Assembly (NCBI GenBank): GCA_035713725.1
Contig: DASTMZ010000095.1
Span: forward strand, 1-52,081
Source: DASQPR01 sp035713725
GTDB lineage: Bacteria; Actinomycetota; Actinomycetes; Mycobacteriales; Micromonosporaceae
Length of the DNA stretch: 52,081 nt
Direction of reading: 5' to 3'
Position numbers and translations under genes: made by a program. Positions 33,752 to 42,672 of this stretch are shown here, in pieces (within the stretch, counting starts at the first letter, position 1; each line of letters opens with the position of its first letter). Below the pieces are notes generated by a model that saw only the letters and a program-made list of their open reading frames with translations, ran no database searches and was not told the origin of the DNA.

Positions 33752-34972
33752 ATGACTTTTCGGCGCCAGCGTTGGGCGATCGCCACGATCTTCGCCGTAC
33801 ACGGCGCGGTCGCGGGGACGTTCGCGCCCCGGATCCCGGCCATCGCCGAGCACCTCCACCTGGGCGCTGCCGCGCTCGGTCTCGCGTTGTTCATGCCGTC
33901 CTTCGGCGCACTGCCGATCATGCCGTTGACCGGTCGGGTGATTCACGCGCTCGGTCCGCGTGGCGCGCTCCAGGTGCTGCTTGCGTTCTTCTGCGCGGCT
34001 CTCGCACTGCCCGCGGTCATGCCGTCGCTCGCCATGTTGTGCGTGAGCCTCGTGATCTTCGGTGCGGCGGCCGGTGCCTCCGACATCGCGATGAACGCGC
34101 AGGGGTCCGCGCTCGAGCACCGCATGGGTACGTCCATCATGTCCAGCCTGCACGGCATGTGGAGCATCGGCGGATTCGTCGCGGCCGCCGTCGCCACCGT
34201 GGCGACCCGGTTCGACGTTGGCGCGCCGGTGCACCTCGCCGTGATGGCCGGCGTGCTGCTCGTGGTCGGACAGCTGGTCGCGGGTACGTTGCCGGCCACC
34301 GGCGCCGGCGGGGCTACGGCCCCGGTTGAGCGGCCCCGGTTTGCGCTGCCGTCCGGCATTGTGCTCGTCATCGGGTTGGTCGGATTCTGCGCGGTGTTCG
34401 GCGAAGTGTCCGGCTCCGACTGGTCGGCCGTCTACATGCGCGATGTGATGCACAGCGACCACGCCACGGCCGCGGCGACGTACGGCGTGTTTGCCGCGCT
34501 GATGGCCATCGGCCGATTGACGGGGGACCGTCTGGTGCGACGGTTCGGCCCAGCGCGCACCGTCCGTGCGTTGGCCGTCGCAGGTACGGTCGGCGTGCTG
34601 CTGGTAGTGCTAGGGATCGCGGTGCCGGTGACGATCGTCGGCTTCGCGTTGCTCGGCATCGGCATCGCGACCGTCGTGCCGCTCGTGTTCGCGGCCGCCG
34701 GACGGATCGGCAGTGATGGTCGTGCTGGCACCGGCGGTGGGCACGTCGCGGCGGGCAATGCGATTGCCGGCGTTGCCACGATCGCGTACGGCGCCGGGCT
34801 CGCGGCGCCCGGCGCCATCGGTGGCCTCGCCAGCGCCACCTCTCTCACCTGGTCATTCGTACTGGTCGGGGCACTGGTCGCGGCGGTGGCGGTGGCCGGT
34901 GGAGCGCTGGCACCGCGTACCGTGGATGCACGACCGGCGGACGACAACGTGCCGGCCACCGTGGAGGCGTGA
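33752..34972 (+). CDS. MFS transporter
   Basis: 406 residues with about 12 membrane helices. The first is WAIATIFAVHGAVAGTFAPRIPA; a conserved acidic/aromatic pair sits in VSGSDWSAVYMRD in the second half, and IGRLTGDRLVRRFGP is the loop 8-9 type motif. It resembles the FucP/YbjJ-like branch of inner-membrane MFS proteins. Substrate unknown. The ATG at 33752 is chosen because the frame before it lacks conserved sequence; the ribosome site is weak. Confidence 0.88.
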   Translation: MTFRRQRWAIATIFAVHGAVAGTFAPRIPAIAEHLHLGAAALGLALFMPSFGALPIMPLTGRVIHALGPRGALQVLLAFFCAALALPAVMPSLAMLCVSLVIFGAAAGASDIAMNAQGSALEHRMGTSIMSSLHGMWSIGGFVAAAVATVATRFDVGAPVHLAVMAGVLLVVGQLVAGTLPATGAGGATAPVERPRFALPSGIVLVIGLVGFCAVFGEVSGSDWSAVYMRDVMHSDHATAAATYGVFAALMAIGRLTGDRLVRRFGPARTVRALAVAGTVGVLLVVLGIAVPVTIVGFALLGIGIATVVPLVFAAAGRIGSDGRAGTGGGHVAAGNAIAGVATIAYGAGLAAPGAIGGLASATSLTWSFVLVGALVAAVAVAGGALAPRTVDARPADDNVPATVEA

Positions 34973-35073
34973 CCCGGCGCGCGTCCGACGAGCCGAACAT
35001 GCTGGCAAGACATGACGGAACGGGGCATCCGCTGGTAACTTCGGCTCCTCACAGCGCTCACCGGAGGTGGCGG

Positions 35074-35685
35074 ATGGCGAAGGCGACGGACCGGGCGGGT
35101 CGGCGGCCGTGGGGCGGGCTCGAGGACGAGGTTCTGGCGGTGCTGTGGGCGGCGAGCGGTCCAGTGACCGCGACCGCCGTACAGAACGAACTCGGCGGCG
35201 ACCTGGCGTACGGGACGATCACCACGATCCTCGGCCGGCTGCGCGCCAAGGGATTGGTGGTGCGGTCCCAGGTCGGGCGCACCTACGAGTACGCGCCGGC
35301 GCAGGACGCCGCGTCGCACACCGCGAGCCGCATGCACTCGCTGCTGGTCAGCCGCGGCGATCGTGCCGCGGTTCTGGCGCGCTTCGTCTCCGAGCTGTCA
35401 CCGGAGGAGGAGCGGCTGCTGCAAGCCGTCCTGCGGGACCTCACCGAGCCGGACGAGGCCAGCGACGGCGCGGCGTCGGCGGGCGACGTGCCGCCTTCGG
35501 CCGTGCCACCCGAGTCGATGCGGCACGAGTTGGTGCCGCACGAGTTGGTGCCGGAAGAGTCGGTGCGGCACGAGTCGGTCGCCGCGGGAACGCAAGCGGT
35601 CGACGGATCCGACGCGATGGCAGCCGCCGGGCAGATGGGTCGCGCCACCGCGTCGGCCGGATTCACGGAGCCGGCGGAGCGCTAG
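35074..35685 (+). CDS. BlaI/MecI family transcriptional regulator
   Basis: 203 residues from ATG 35074 with GGAGG six bases before it. Winged helix: GGLEDEVLAVLWAASGPVTATAVQ, then YGTITTILGRLRAKGLV and VGRTYEYAPA. These proteins are dimeric repressors inactivated by cleavage by a partner M56 protease. The last 80 residues are an unusual tail with five 15-bp repeat units encoding RHELV/PHELV. The partner protease gene follows two bases downstream. Confidence 0.92.
   Translation: MAKATDRAGRRPWGGLEDEVLAVLWAASGPVTATAVQNELGGDLAYGTITTILGRLRAKGLVVRSQVGRTYEYAPAQDAASHTASRMHSLLVSRGDRAAVLARFVSELSPEEERLLQAVLRDLTEPDEASDGAASAGDVPPSAVPPESMRHELVPHELVPEESVRHESVAAGTQAVDGSDAMAAAGQMGRATASAGFTEPAER
35506..35580. 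repeat. 15-bp tandem repeat, five units, in the BlaI tail
   Basis: Units at 35506, 35521, 35536, 35551 and 35566 (cggcacgagttggtg type) encode PPESM, RHELV, PHELV, PEESV and RHESV. The register is a multiple of three, so copy-number change would keep the frame. Confidence 0.85.
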
Positions 35686-35687
35686 CC

Positions 35688-36608
35688 ATGCCGGTGCCGG
35701 TTTACCTCCCCCTGGTGCTCGGCCTCGCGCTGGCCGTCGCGGCACCCCGTGTCGTCCGGTCACTTCCCCCGCCGATCGCGGTGTGGTCACTGACGCTCGC
35801 CGCCATCGTGTCCGCGTCGACCTGGATCGCTTCGCTCGGTCTCATCATGTCGACGGCGATCGACCGCACCGCATTCGTCGCGGCACACGGCCACTACTCG
35901 CTCGCGCACTGGCGTCACGTCGACCCGGTAGCCGTACCCGCGGCGATCGCCGCCGGTGTCACGCTCGCGACCTGCTATCTGCTGCTCGCCATCGCGATGC
36001 TGCGCGAGGCACTTGCCGTGCGGGAGGTACGCCAACTCGGGCGCAGTCTCCGCGACGACGGCACGGTGGTGTTCGTCGAGGATGCGACACCGCACGCGTA
36101 CGCCGTCGGTGGCCGGTGGCCGCGAATCGTCGTGTCCAGCGGCTTGTTGCGCACGCTCGGTGCCGAGGAACGGCGTGCCGTGCTCGCTCACGAGTCCGCG
36201 CATCTGCGCTGCCGGCACCACGCGCACCTGCGGGTGCTGCGGCTCGCCGCCGCGGTGAACCCATTCCTGCGCCCTGCGGTGCGGGCCAGCGTGCTCGCCG
36301 TCGAGCGGTGGGCCGACGAAGAGGCGGCAGTGCGGCTCGGCGACCGTACGCTCGTGGCCCGTACGCTTGTTCGCGCCGCGCTGGCGAGCAACCGTACGCC
36401 CACGCCGTCCGGGGCGCTTGCGTACACGGCCGGCGACGTGAGCCGACGAGTGGCGGCATTGCTGGCCGCTCCGCCGCGACCGCGTTGGTCCATCGTCGCC
36501 GCCTCGGCGATTGTGATCGTCGCCGTCGTGGCCTCTCCGGTCTACGCGGCCGACCAGATCGGAGCGTTGCTCTCCGCACCGTGCCCGACCACCAGTAGCG
36601 CTCACTAG
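35688..36608 (+). CDS. M56 family (BlaR1/MecR1-like) membrane metalloprotease
   Basis: 306 residues. Helices at about 5-22, 33-52, 83-105 and a last one near 272-290. The zinc site is complete: HExxH in VLAHESAHLRCRHH, with the third ligand Glu in ERWADEEAA. There is no extracellular penicillin-sensor domain, so it is the short form of the family. It presumably cleaves the adjacent BlaI-type repressor in response to an unknown envelope signal. GGAG lies about nine bases before the ATG. Confidence 0.9.
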   Translation: MPVPVYLPLVLGLALAVAAPRVVRSLPPPIAVWSLTLAAIVSASTWIASLGLIMSTAIDRTAFVAAHGHYSLAHWRHVDPVAVPAAIAAGVTLATCYLLLAIAMLREALAVREVRQLGRSLRDDGTVVFVEDATPHAYAVGGRWPRIVVSSGLLRTLGAEERRAVLAHESAHLRCRHHAHLRVLRLAAAVNPFLRPAVRASVLAVERWADEEAAVRLGDRTLVARTLVRAALASNRTPTPSGALAYTAGDVSRRVAALLAAPPRPRWSIVAASAIVIVAVVASPVYAADQIGALLSAPCPTTSSAH

Positions 36609-36720
36609 CACGGCTCATCTGCACCGCCAGGCCCCGGCACACCGCCCATGACCTGGGCTGACTGGCCAACAAGCGGAAACTTCGTCGGTCAGTCGATCAT
36701 GCGGACCGGTTGCGCGCTGT

Positions 36721-36726
36721 TATCCT
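36721..36726 (+). promoter_or_regulatory. Candidate -10 element for a leaderless mRNA
   Basis: TATCCT ends six bases before the ATG of the endonuclease/exonuclease/phosphatase-fold gene, which has no ribosome site. Confidence 0.4.
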
Positions 36727-36732
36727 CGGGCC

Positions 36733-37686
36733 ATGGCCACGGCGACCGCGGTCCGTTCGGAGACTCGTTCCAAATGGACCGCCTACCGCGGGCGGACCGG
36801 CTGGATCGTGGCCGCGCTATCGGCGTTCACCGCGTTCATCATCGGCGGTCACCGGCTCATCCCGGACGTCAACGGCGTCGGCAGCATGGTCGACACGGTC
36901 GCACCGTGGTTCGGCATTGCCATCCCCGTGTTGGCCGTGGTCGCGGCCGTGTCCCGGTCACGGACCGCCGCGTTGGCGGTGATCGTTCCGTTGATCGTCT
37001 GGCTCGTCGCGGTCGGATCGGCATGGCTGCCGTCCGGCGGCGGCGCGGTGCAATTCCGGGTCGCGAACCAGAACGTGGACGCGGACAACCCGGACCCGGC
37101 GCGGACGGTCAGTGAGGTCGAGGCGACCGGTGCCGACATCATCGGCCTCGAGGAGGTCACCCCGGCGAGCGAACCGGCCATCGAGTCCACTCTGGACCGG
37201 CGCTATCCGTACCACGTGGCGGAGTCCACGGTGGAGCTGTGGAGCCGATACCCGATCAGCGACTTCAGCGGTGTCGACCTGGGTCTGAGCTGGACACGGG
37301 CACTGCGCGCCAATGTCGCGACGCCGCACGGCGACGTCCGGGTCTACGTCGTGCACCTGGCATCGGCGCGCGCCGGAGACACCGCAACGCGCGACAGCAC
37401 GATGAGCGCACTGGTCGACCGCGTCCGTGCCGACCACTCCGCACGCGTACTGGTGATCGGCGACCTCAACACGGCCACTACAGATCGGGTGCTCGCACCG
37501 CTGACCGCGATGCTCCATGACACGCAGGCCGCCGCCGGCCGTGGCCCCGGCTTCACCTGGCCGTCCGTGTTCCCGCTGACGCGACCCGATCATGTCTTGT
37601 TCCGTGGGTTGACCGCGGCGCAGTCCGCCGTCGTCGGCACGACCGGCAGCGACCATCGCGCCATCACCGCTGGCCTGCGGTTCTGA
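36733..37686 (+). CDS. Membrane-anchored endonuclease/exonuclease/phosphatase-fold protein
   Basis: 317 residues. Three membrane helices in the first 100 residues (near 23-41, 56-74 and 79-97), then an EEP domain outside the membrane: FRVANQNVDADN, the Glu in IIGLEEVTP, IGDLNTATTD and the terminal GSDHRAITAG with the catalytic Asp-His. The family includes DNases, sphingomyelinases and lipid phosphatases; the membrane anchor argues for an extracytoplasmic phosphodiester or phospholipid substrate. It follows the BlaI/M56 pair by 124 bases and might belong to its regulon. Confidence 0.88.
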   Translation: MATATAVRSETRSKWTAYRGRTGWIVAALSAFTAFIIGGHRLIPDVNGVGSMVDTVAPWFGIAIPVLAVVAAVSRSRTAALAVIVPLIVWLVAVGSAWLPSGGGAVQFRVANQNVDADNPDPARTVSEVEATGADIIGLEEVTPASEPAIESTLDRRYPYHVAESTVELWSRYPISDFSGVDLGLSWTRALRANVATPHGDVRVYVVHLASARAGDTATRDSTMSALVDRVRADHSARVLVIGDLNTATTDRVLAPLTAMLHDTQAAAGRGPGFTWPSVFPLTRPDHVLFRGLTAAQSAVVGTTGSDHRAITAGLRF

Positions 37687-37854
37687 CACTGTCGCCACGA
37701 TTCGGCATTGGCCGTTCGGATAAAACCCGCCGACGTACCCGCAACCTGATGACCGGTCGACCGATTACCAAAGTGGGCGATGTCGGTCACGTCGGTCCTC
37801 AGCCGACGCCTGCTGCCACAGCAGGTCGTACCCATCGTGGGAAGGGGCCAGCGG

Positions 37855-39552
37855 GTGAACAGAGGCGATGCGGTGGAGCCGGGTAGATCGCCCGGCGGTA
37901 CGACGCCCGGCCGACCCGCGTCCGGACGCGCGACCGGGCCGATGGCGGGCGGCCCGGTCGCGGACATTCCGCCGGCCGACCACGGCCGGGCGTTCGATGG
38001 CCCTGCCGGTCCGGTGGGCTCGGCCGGTCATGACGGCGGCGCCGACGGACGACGAGGGCCCTGGTTCGACGCTCCGGCCCGCGGCCCCGGATCCGGGCAC
38101 TTCGACGGACCTGGCCGTGCCGACGGACCGGGTCATTTCGAGGGACCCGGTCACTTCGACGGACCCGGGTATGGCGCTCGGCTCGCGGCGCCGGCGAGCG
38201 ACGGCTCCGGACGCAACACGCCTGGCCCGTCTCTCCCGGGGCACCCGCCGGCCGAACCACGCCGGCGCGGCGATGTGAGCCTTCGTCACGACAACAACCC
38301 CGCCCGCCTCGACTACCGGGCGAACAAGCACGAGTCCGCGTATTACGGCAACACCGGACGGTTCGCGATCTACGGCCGACGTCCTGGCGACGCGCGCGGC
38401 CCCGGCGAGGCGGCCGCTCCGCTGACCGGCCGCGGCTCGTTCCGCCGACCGATCACGGACTTCGACACGCCTCCACCGGACCCGGCGGCGCGCGGGCCGC
38501 GCCCGGTTGACGAGCCGGCGCTGCGGCCATCGAGCACTGCCCCCGATCGACCGACCGGTCACCTGCCGCCGATCATCGACGCGGTACGGCGCGCCGCGCA
38601 GGGCGCGCTGCCCCTTTCGGCCGCCCGCGCATCGCAGCGCGCTGCCGGTGGCCGCGAGGTGCCGCCCAGCTCCGAACTGCCCAGACGCACGCCTCGCGGC
38701 GGAAGCGCCCCATCGACGCCGCGCCCCGCTCCACCCACACCGCGACCGCCCGCCAACGGGCACCTGCCGGGGAGCGGCGCCGTGCTGCGACCGGTGCCGC
38801 CGACACCGCGACCGCCCGCCAACGGGCTACCTCGTCCGGCCGGTGGTCACCTGCCGATCGGCATCGACAATGGCCCACGCCCGCCGGCGCCACCGCGGTG
38901 GCGCGCCACCGGCCCGCAAGGGCCGGCAGCGCCCGGCCGGCCCGGTCCGCGTCTCGCGCCGCCGGCCGACCCCTACGGCACCGACGAGCTTCGCGCCGTC
39001 TCCGATCTGGACGCGACCGCGGATCTCCACGTGACCGGCAATCTCGATGCGACCGGCAATTTCGACGCAACCGGCAACCTCGACGCGACCGGCAACCTGC
39101 ACAGAACCGGCAATGTCGCGATGACGAGCACCTTCGAGGCGACCGGAAACTACGCGATGGTCGGTCCGGATCTGTCGGACGATCTGGAGCGCACCACCGA
39201 CTTACGCCTCGAAGCCAGTGGCGGCGCGGACTGGATGGCGCTGGCCACGCATACCGATCCACGTGGCACCGTCTACACGGGTCGGCGCGTCGACGTACCC
39301 GTGACGGCGGCACGCAGCGGACCTCGGTGGTACAACGTCCGGTCACACGTACGTCGCGGCCGTCGTACGCACTCCGGTGCACGCGACGGCGATGCGGAGC
39401 GCGTTCGAGGTCCGCGCTGGGCGCGTGCCCTCGTCTGGCTCGGCGCGACGGTCATGGCGATAAGCGGCGGCGGGATGGTTCGCGCCGTCACGACCGCCGC
39501 GCTGGCCGACACTCCGGCAGGCCAGACGATTGCGGGCCCGCACGGCAAGTGA
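37855..39552 (+). CDS. Large low-complexity protein with hexapeptide repeats and a C-terminal membrane helix
   Basis: 565 residues from the GTG at 37855, which has GGAAGGGG seven bases upstream (an ATG at 37780 is in frame but lacks a ribosome site). The first 380 residues are rich in Pro/Gly/Arg/Ala, with a GHFDGPG repeat near residues 80-105 and PTPRPPANG repeats further on. Residues 384-437 form nine hexapeptides of the NLDATG type. A single hydrophobic segment (LVWLGATVMAISGGGMV) lies about 35 residues before the end, followed by a short exterior tail. No known domain recognised. Predicted: a long disordered cytoplasmic protein tethered at its C-terminus. Confidence 0.65.
   Translation: MNRGDAVEPGRSPGGTTPGRPASGRATGPMAGGPVADIPPADHGRAFDGPAGPVGSAGHDGGADGRRGPWFDAPARGPGSGHFDGPGRADGPGHFEGPGHFDGPGYGARLAAPASDGSGRNTPGPSLPGHPPAEPRRRGDVSLRHDNNPARLDYRANKHESAYYGNTGRFAIYGRRPGDARGPGEAAAPLTGRGSFRRPITDFDTPPPDPAARGPRPVDEPALRPSSTAPDRPTGHLPPIIDAVRRAAQGALPLSAARASQRAAGGREVPPSSELPRRTPRGGSAPSTPRPAPPTPRPPANGHLPGSGAVLRPVPPTPRPPANGLPRPAGGHLPIGIDNGPRPPAPPRWRATGPQGPAAPGRPGPRLAPPADPYGTDELRAVSDLDATADLHVTGNLDATGNFDATGNLDATGNLHRTGNVAMTSTFEATGNYAMVGPDLSDDLERTTDLRLEASGGADWMALATHTDPRGTVYTGRRVDVPVTAARSGPRWYNVRSHVRRGRRTHSGARDGDAERVRGPRWARALVWLGATVMAISGGGMVRAVTTAALADTPAGQTIAGPHGK
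39004..39165. repeat. 18-bp tandem repeat, nine units, encoding hexapeptides
   Basis: Units start every 18 bases from 39004 and encode DLDATA, DLHVTG, NLDATG, NFDATG, NLDATG, NLHRTG, NVAMTS, TFEATG and NYAMVG. The hydrophobic second position and T-G at positions 5-6 are kept while codons vary, so this is constrained protein sequence and not only DNA slippage. Confidence 0.8.
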
Positions 39553-39561
39553 CCGGCGCGG

Positions 39562-41418
39562 CTACGCGCCCAGGTGCTCGATGAGGAACTCCGCCGAGTC
39601 GCCGAGCGCCTTGGCCTCGTTTTCCCAGCGCGTGAAGCCGTGGCCCTCGTCTTCGTACACGTCGTAGCGCACCTCGACACCCCGGGCCCGCAACGCCTCG
39701 ACGATGCCGTCCGATTCGGCCTTCTTCACGCGCGGATCGTTGGCGCCCTGGATCACGAATAGCGGCGCGGCGATCTGGTCGGCATAGGTGATCGGTGAGC
39801 GCGACAGCAGGAAGTCTGCCTCGGTCTCGGGGTCGCCGACCCACGCGGCGATCATCGAGCGCCAGGTCGGCGGCACGCTCTTCGCAAGCGTGACGAGATT
39901 CGACGGACCGACCAGGTCGACGCCGCACGCGAAATACTGCGGCAGCCGGCTCATGCAGGTCAGCGTCGCGAACCCGCCGTACGACCCGCCGTAGACACCG
40001 ATCCGCTGCGGGTCGACCCAACCACTGGCCTGCAGGTAGCGCGCCGCCGCCTCGAAGTCGCCGAGGTCGCCGCCGCCCCAGTCGCGCAGGATCAGACGCT
40101 GGTACGCCCGGCCGTAGCCGTTCGAGCCGCGGATGTTCGGCGCGAGCACCGCGATGCCGCGACTGAGCAGGTACTGGTAGAAACCGCCGTAGTTGAACGC
40201 CGGCCGCTCCTGCGCCTCCGGTCCGCCGTGGATGGACAGCACGACCGGGTAGGGCCCGCTCGCGGTCGCTTCCTCGACCGTGCGGCCGTCGGGCAGGTAG
40301 AGCCATGCGGGGATGTCGCGCCCGTCGTGGGTCGGGAAGCGTACGAGGGTCGGCTCGACGCCCTGGAACGTCGCGGCCGTGACGGCGTGCGTCAACCACC
40401 CCGTCGTACCGGCGGCGAGGTCGATGACGGCGATGTTCGTCGGCCGCGCACCCGTCGAGATCAGTACGGCGGCGCGGCTGCCGTCCCGGTCCACCGACAT
40501 GGCAACGATCGGTCCGGCCGGAGCGTCGGGAGCGGGCCGCTGCACGGCGGTGGCCGGCGCGCCCTCGGCGACCGCGACGGTGAGCAGGTCGTCGAGTGCC
40601 GCGGAGTGCAGCCGTGACACGCCGTTGTCGTTGACCGTCCAGACCACCACGCGACCGTCCTCGGCCAGCGTGACGTCCTCGACGTCCCACTCCGGCGTGG
40701 CGAGCCAGCGGATCTCGCGGCTGGCGAGATCGAACGCGGCGAGGCCGACGAAGTCGCGTCCCGCGTCGGTGCGCAGTAGGAACCCGGAGCCATCGGGCAG
40801 CCACGGCCCGGGCATCGAAAACGACGGCTCGTCACCATCGGCCGGCACGAGTTGCTCGGCCGGCTTGCCGTCCACGTCCAGCAGCAGAATCGCGATCTCG
40901 GTGTTGCTGTAGAGCTTCGCGCCGAGCAGACGAGTGCTGTCCGGCGACCACGTCGTGGCGAACACCGGCCCGCCGTCGGCGTAGACGCGTCGGGTCTCGC
41001 CGGTGTCCAGATCCTGGATCAACACGTCCTGATCGGTCGGCTCCCGGTCGTTCGCGCCGTACGAGATCCAGCGGCCGTCCGGGGACGGGTCGCCCAGGTA
41101 GTGCTGAACGTCGGCGACGTCGGTCAGTGACCCGATCTCGCCACCGTCGGCCGGGATGCGGCGCACCTGGTGGAACTCGTCGCCGTTGGCGTCCGCGGTG
41201 AAGATCAGCGAAGTGCCGTCGGTGGTCCAGCGGATGTCCCGTACGGTCGCGTCGGCGTACGACGTGAGGCGCCGCTCGTCGCCGCCACCGATCGGCGAGA
41301 CGACGAGGTTGTATTGGCCACTCGCGTTGTGCGAGTAGGCCACCCGGGTGCCGTCGGGGGAGATGGCCACGACGGGTTGGAAACGGCGGTCGGGCCGGTA
41401 GTCGCGATACGTCTGCAT
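39562..41418 (-). CDS. S9 family (prolyl oligopeptidase-like) serine peptidase
   Basis: 618 residues. N-terminal seven-bladed propeller with WD/TolB-like blades (ISPDGTRVAYS, PSPDGRWISYG, WSPDSTRLL), then an alpha/beta-hydrolase domain from about residue 370. Triad: Ser in GVYGGSYGGFATL, Asp in QGANDPRVKK and His in YEDEGHGFTRWEN. It would release short peptides or acylated amino acids. No signal peptide, so cytoplasmic. The ATG at 41418 is the first that fits the family start (DYRPDRRFQPVVAISP); the longer frame upstream runs through a tandem repeat. Confidence 0.92.
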   Translation of the reverse strand: MQTYRDYRPDRRFQPVVAISPDGTRVAYSHNASGQYNLVVSPIGGGDERRLTSYADATVRDIRWTTDGTSLIFTADANGDEFHQVRRIPADGGEIGSLTDVADVQHYLGDPSPDGRWISYGANDREPTDQDVLIQDLDTGETRRVYADGGPVFATTWSPDSTRLLGAKLYSNTEIAILLLDVDGKPAEQLVPADGDEPSFSMPGPWLPDGSGFLLRTDAGRDFVGLAAFDLASREIRWLATPEWDVEDVTLAEDGRVVVWTVNDNGVSRLHSAALDDLLTVAVAEGAPATAVQRPAPDAPAGPIVAMSVDRDGSRAAVLISTGARPTNIAVIDLAAGTTGWLTHAVTAATFQGVEPTLVRFPTHDGRDIPAWLYLPDGRTVEEATASGPYPVVLSIHGGPEAQERPAFNYGGFYQYLLSRGIAVLAPNIRGSNGYGRAYQRLILRDWGGGDLGDFEAAARYLQASGWVDPQRIGVYGGSYGGFATLTCMSRLPQYFACGVDLVGPSNLVTLAKSVPPTWRSMIAAWVGDPETEADFLLSRSPITYADQIAAPLFVIQGANDPRVKKAESDGIVEALRARGVEVRYDVYEDEGHGFTRWENEAKALGDSAEFLIEHLGA

Positions 41419-41471
41419 GAACCGGAATCTAGTCGTACCCGGGTCGGCCGACGTACCCTCGCGGCCCGTTA

Positions 41472-41555
41472 CGCGGGTGGCGTAGCGGCCATCGCGGGTG
41501 GCGTAGCGGCCGTCGCGGGTGGCGCCTGCGCTGTCGCGGGTGCCGCAGCGGCTCA
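41472..41555. repeat. 21-bp minisatellite, four units
   Basis: Units at 41472, 41493, 41514 and 41535 (cgcgggtggcgtagcggccat type; the last two degenerate). The block lies upstream of the S9 peptidase start, and its last three bases are the stop codon of the lipoprotein gene. Confidence 0.85.
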
Positions 41556-42107
41556 GGGGTTGGTCTGCGTGCTGACCTTGAGAGTCATGGACACGCTCGG
41601 CCCGTTGCCGCCGACGGTGTTCAGCGTGTATTGGTGCGTGGTGTTCGGTTGCTGCGCCTCGTCGCAGGGAAAGCTGATGTCGACCTCGCCGGTTGGTCCG
41701 TAGCTTCCGTAACTGCCCATGTGGTTCATGTCGTAGTAGTCCGGGTTGTCGATGGACAGCGCGATGCCGGTCGCGCCCGTCACGCTCCACTCCAGGATCA
41801 CGTCCTGGCCCGGTGCGGAGAACGGGCTATCGGACGAGGCGATGACCGGGCAGGCTGGCTTCTGCTTCACGTCGAAAGTCAGGATGCGCGCGCCGGTCTT
41901 GGTGCTCTTCGTCGCGCCGGTCGGCGGCGTACTGGTGACAGATGTCGGCGCGGCGCTCGGCGCGGCCACCGGTGGCGGCGCGGGCGTCACCCCGATCGAG
42001 CCGACGTTGCTCTGACCGTTGGTGCCGTTCTGCTTCGCACACGCGGCGATCGCCAACGCGACGAGGGCGAGTGCCACGATGGCGCGACGGTGACGGCTGG
42101 TGGACAT
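41553..42107 (-). CDS. Lipoprotein, unknown function
   Basis: 184 residues. A basic start (MSTSRHRR), a hydrophobic core and a lipobox LAIAACAK with the acylated Cys at residue 23 mark an exported lipoprotein. A Pro/Ser/Thr linker leads to a beta-sandwich-like domain (GQDVILEWSVTGATGIALSID ... VSMTLKVSTQTNP), which looks immunoglobulin-like, with two Cys (CPVIAS and FPCDEA) that could form a disulfide. AGGAG lies five bases before the ATG. No partner is evident. Confidence 0.8.
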   Translation of the reverse strand: MSTSRHRRAIVALALVALAIAACAKQNGTNGQSNVGSIGVTPAPPPVAAPSAAPTSVTSTPPTGATKSTKTGARILTFDVKQKPACPVIASSDSPFSAPGQDVILEWSVTGATGIALSIDNPDYYDMNHMGSYGSYGPTGEVDISFPCDEAQQPNTTHQYTLNTVGGNGPSVSMTLKVSTQTNP

Positions 42108-42145
42108 GCGGGCTCCTCGTGGCTCGGCTCATTGATTGTGAGTAC

Positions 42146-42158
42146 CAGCACGGTGCTG
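42146..42158. promoter_or_regulatory. CAGCAC-G-GTGCTG dyad between divergent genes
   Basis: A perfect 6-1-6 inverted repeat in the 90-base gap between the divergent lipoprotein and OsmC genes. Position suits an operator; the binding protein is unknown. Confidence 0.3.
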
Positions 42159-42197
42159 CGCGCCTGCCGCGTCGTCAACCCGACACAGCGCGGCATG

Positions 42198-42608
42198 ATG
42201 GCGACCATGGGATATCACGTGACGGTGGAACGGCGCGATGACGGATTCGTCGGACGAAACGATCGGGGCGCCGAGATCGCCTTCGGCACCGGCGGCGACA
42301 GTCCGTTGTTCTCACCGATCGAGCTGCTGCTCGTTGCGCTCGGCGGATGCAACATCGTGACGGTCGAACCGCTGACCGCCAAACGAGGTCACCGCCTCCT
42401 ACGCCTCGCCGCCACGATGGAGGCCGAGAAGACCGCGCCGAACCGGCTCAGCACGATCACCGTGACGTACGACGTCGAACTGCCGCCGAACGATCCCGAC
42501 GCGGCGCGGATCTTCAGCGAGGTGGCGCATCGGGTCCACGAGCGCTCGTGCACCGTGAGCACGTCGCTGATCGAGCCGACCGCGATCGACGTCCGCTTGC
42601 CGGTGTAG
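42198..42608 (+). CDS. OsmC/Ohr family protein
   Basis: 136 residues. OsmC fold with the two reactive cysteines: the first in LLVALGGCNIVTVEPL, the second in VHERSCTVSTSL. The family reduces organic hydroperoxides through this Cys pair. The exact start is uncertain: ATGs at 42195, 42198 and 42207 are in frame and none has a ribosome site. The last codons and stop lie inside a 27-bp tandem duplication. Confidence 0.88.
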   Translation: MATMGYHVTVERRDDGFVGRNDRGAEIAFGTGGDSPLFSPIELLLVALGGCNIVTVEPLTAKRGHRLLRLAATMEAEKTAPNRLSTITVTYDVELPPNDPDAARIFSEVAHRVHERSCTVSTSLIEPTAIDVRLPV

Positions 42609-42649
42609 CCCGCGACGCGGCCCTTGCCGGTGTAGCCCGGCCCGCGGCG
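42596..42649. repeat. 27-bp tandem duplication across the osmC stop codon
   Basis: Unit 42596-42622 contains the final codons and TAG of the OsmC gene; unit 42623-42649 repeats it with a few changes, including a second in-phase TAG. Confidence 0.85.
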
Positions 42650-42672
42650 TTCGCCGGCTGTCCCGGGTGCCG

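Noticed and set aside
39004..39165. CRISPR-like regular repeat
   Set aside because: Units of 18 bp are contiguous without spacers and keep a reading frame, so it is a coding tandem repeat.
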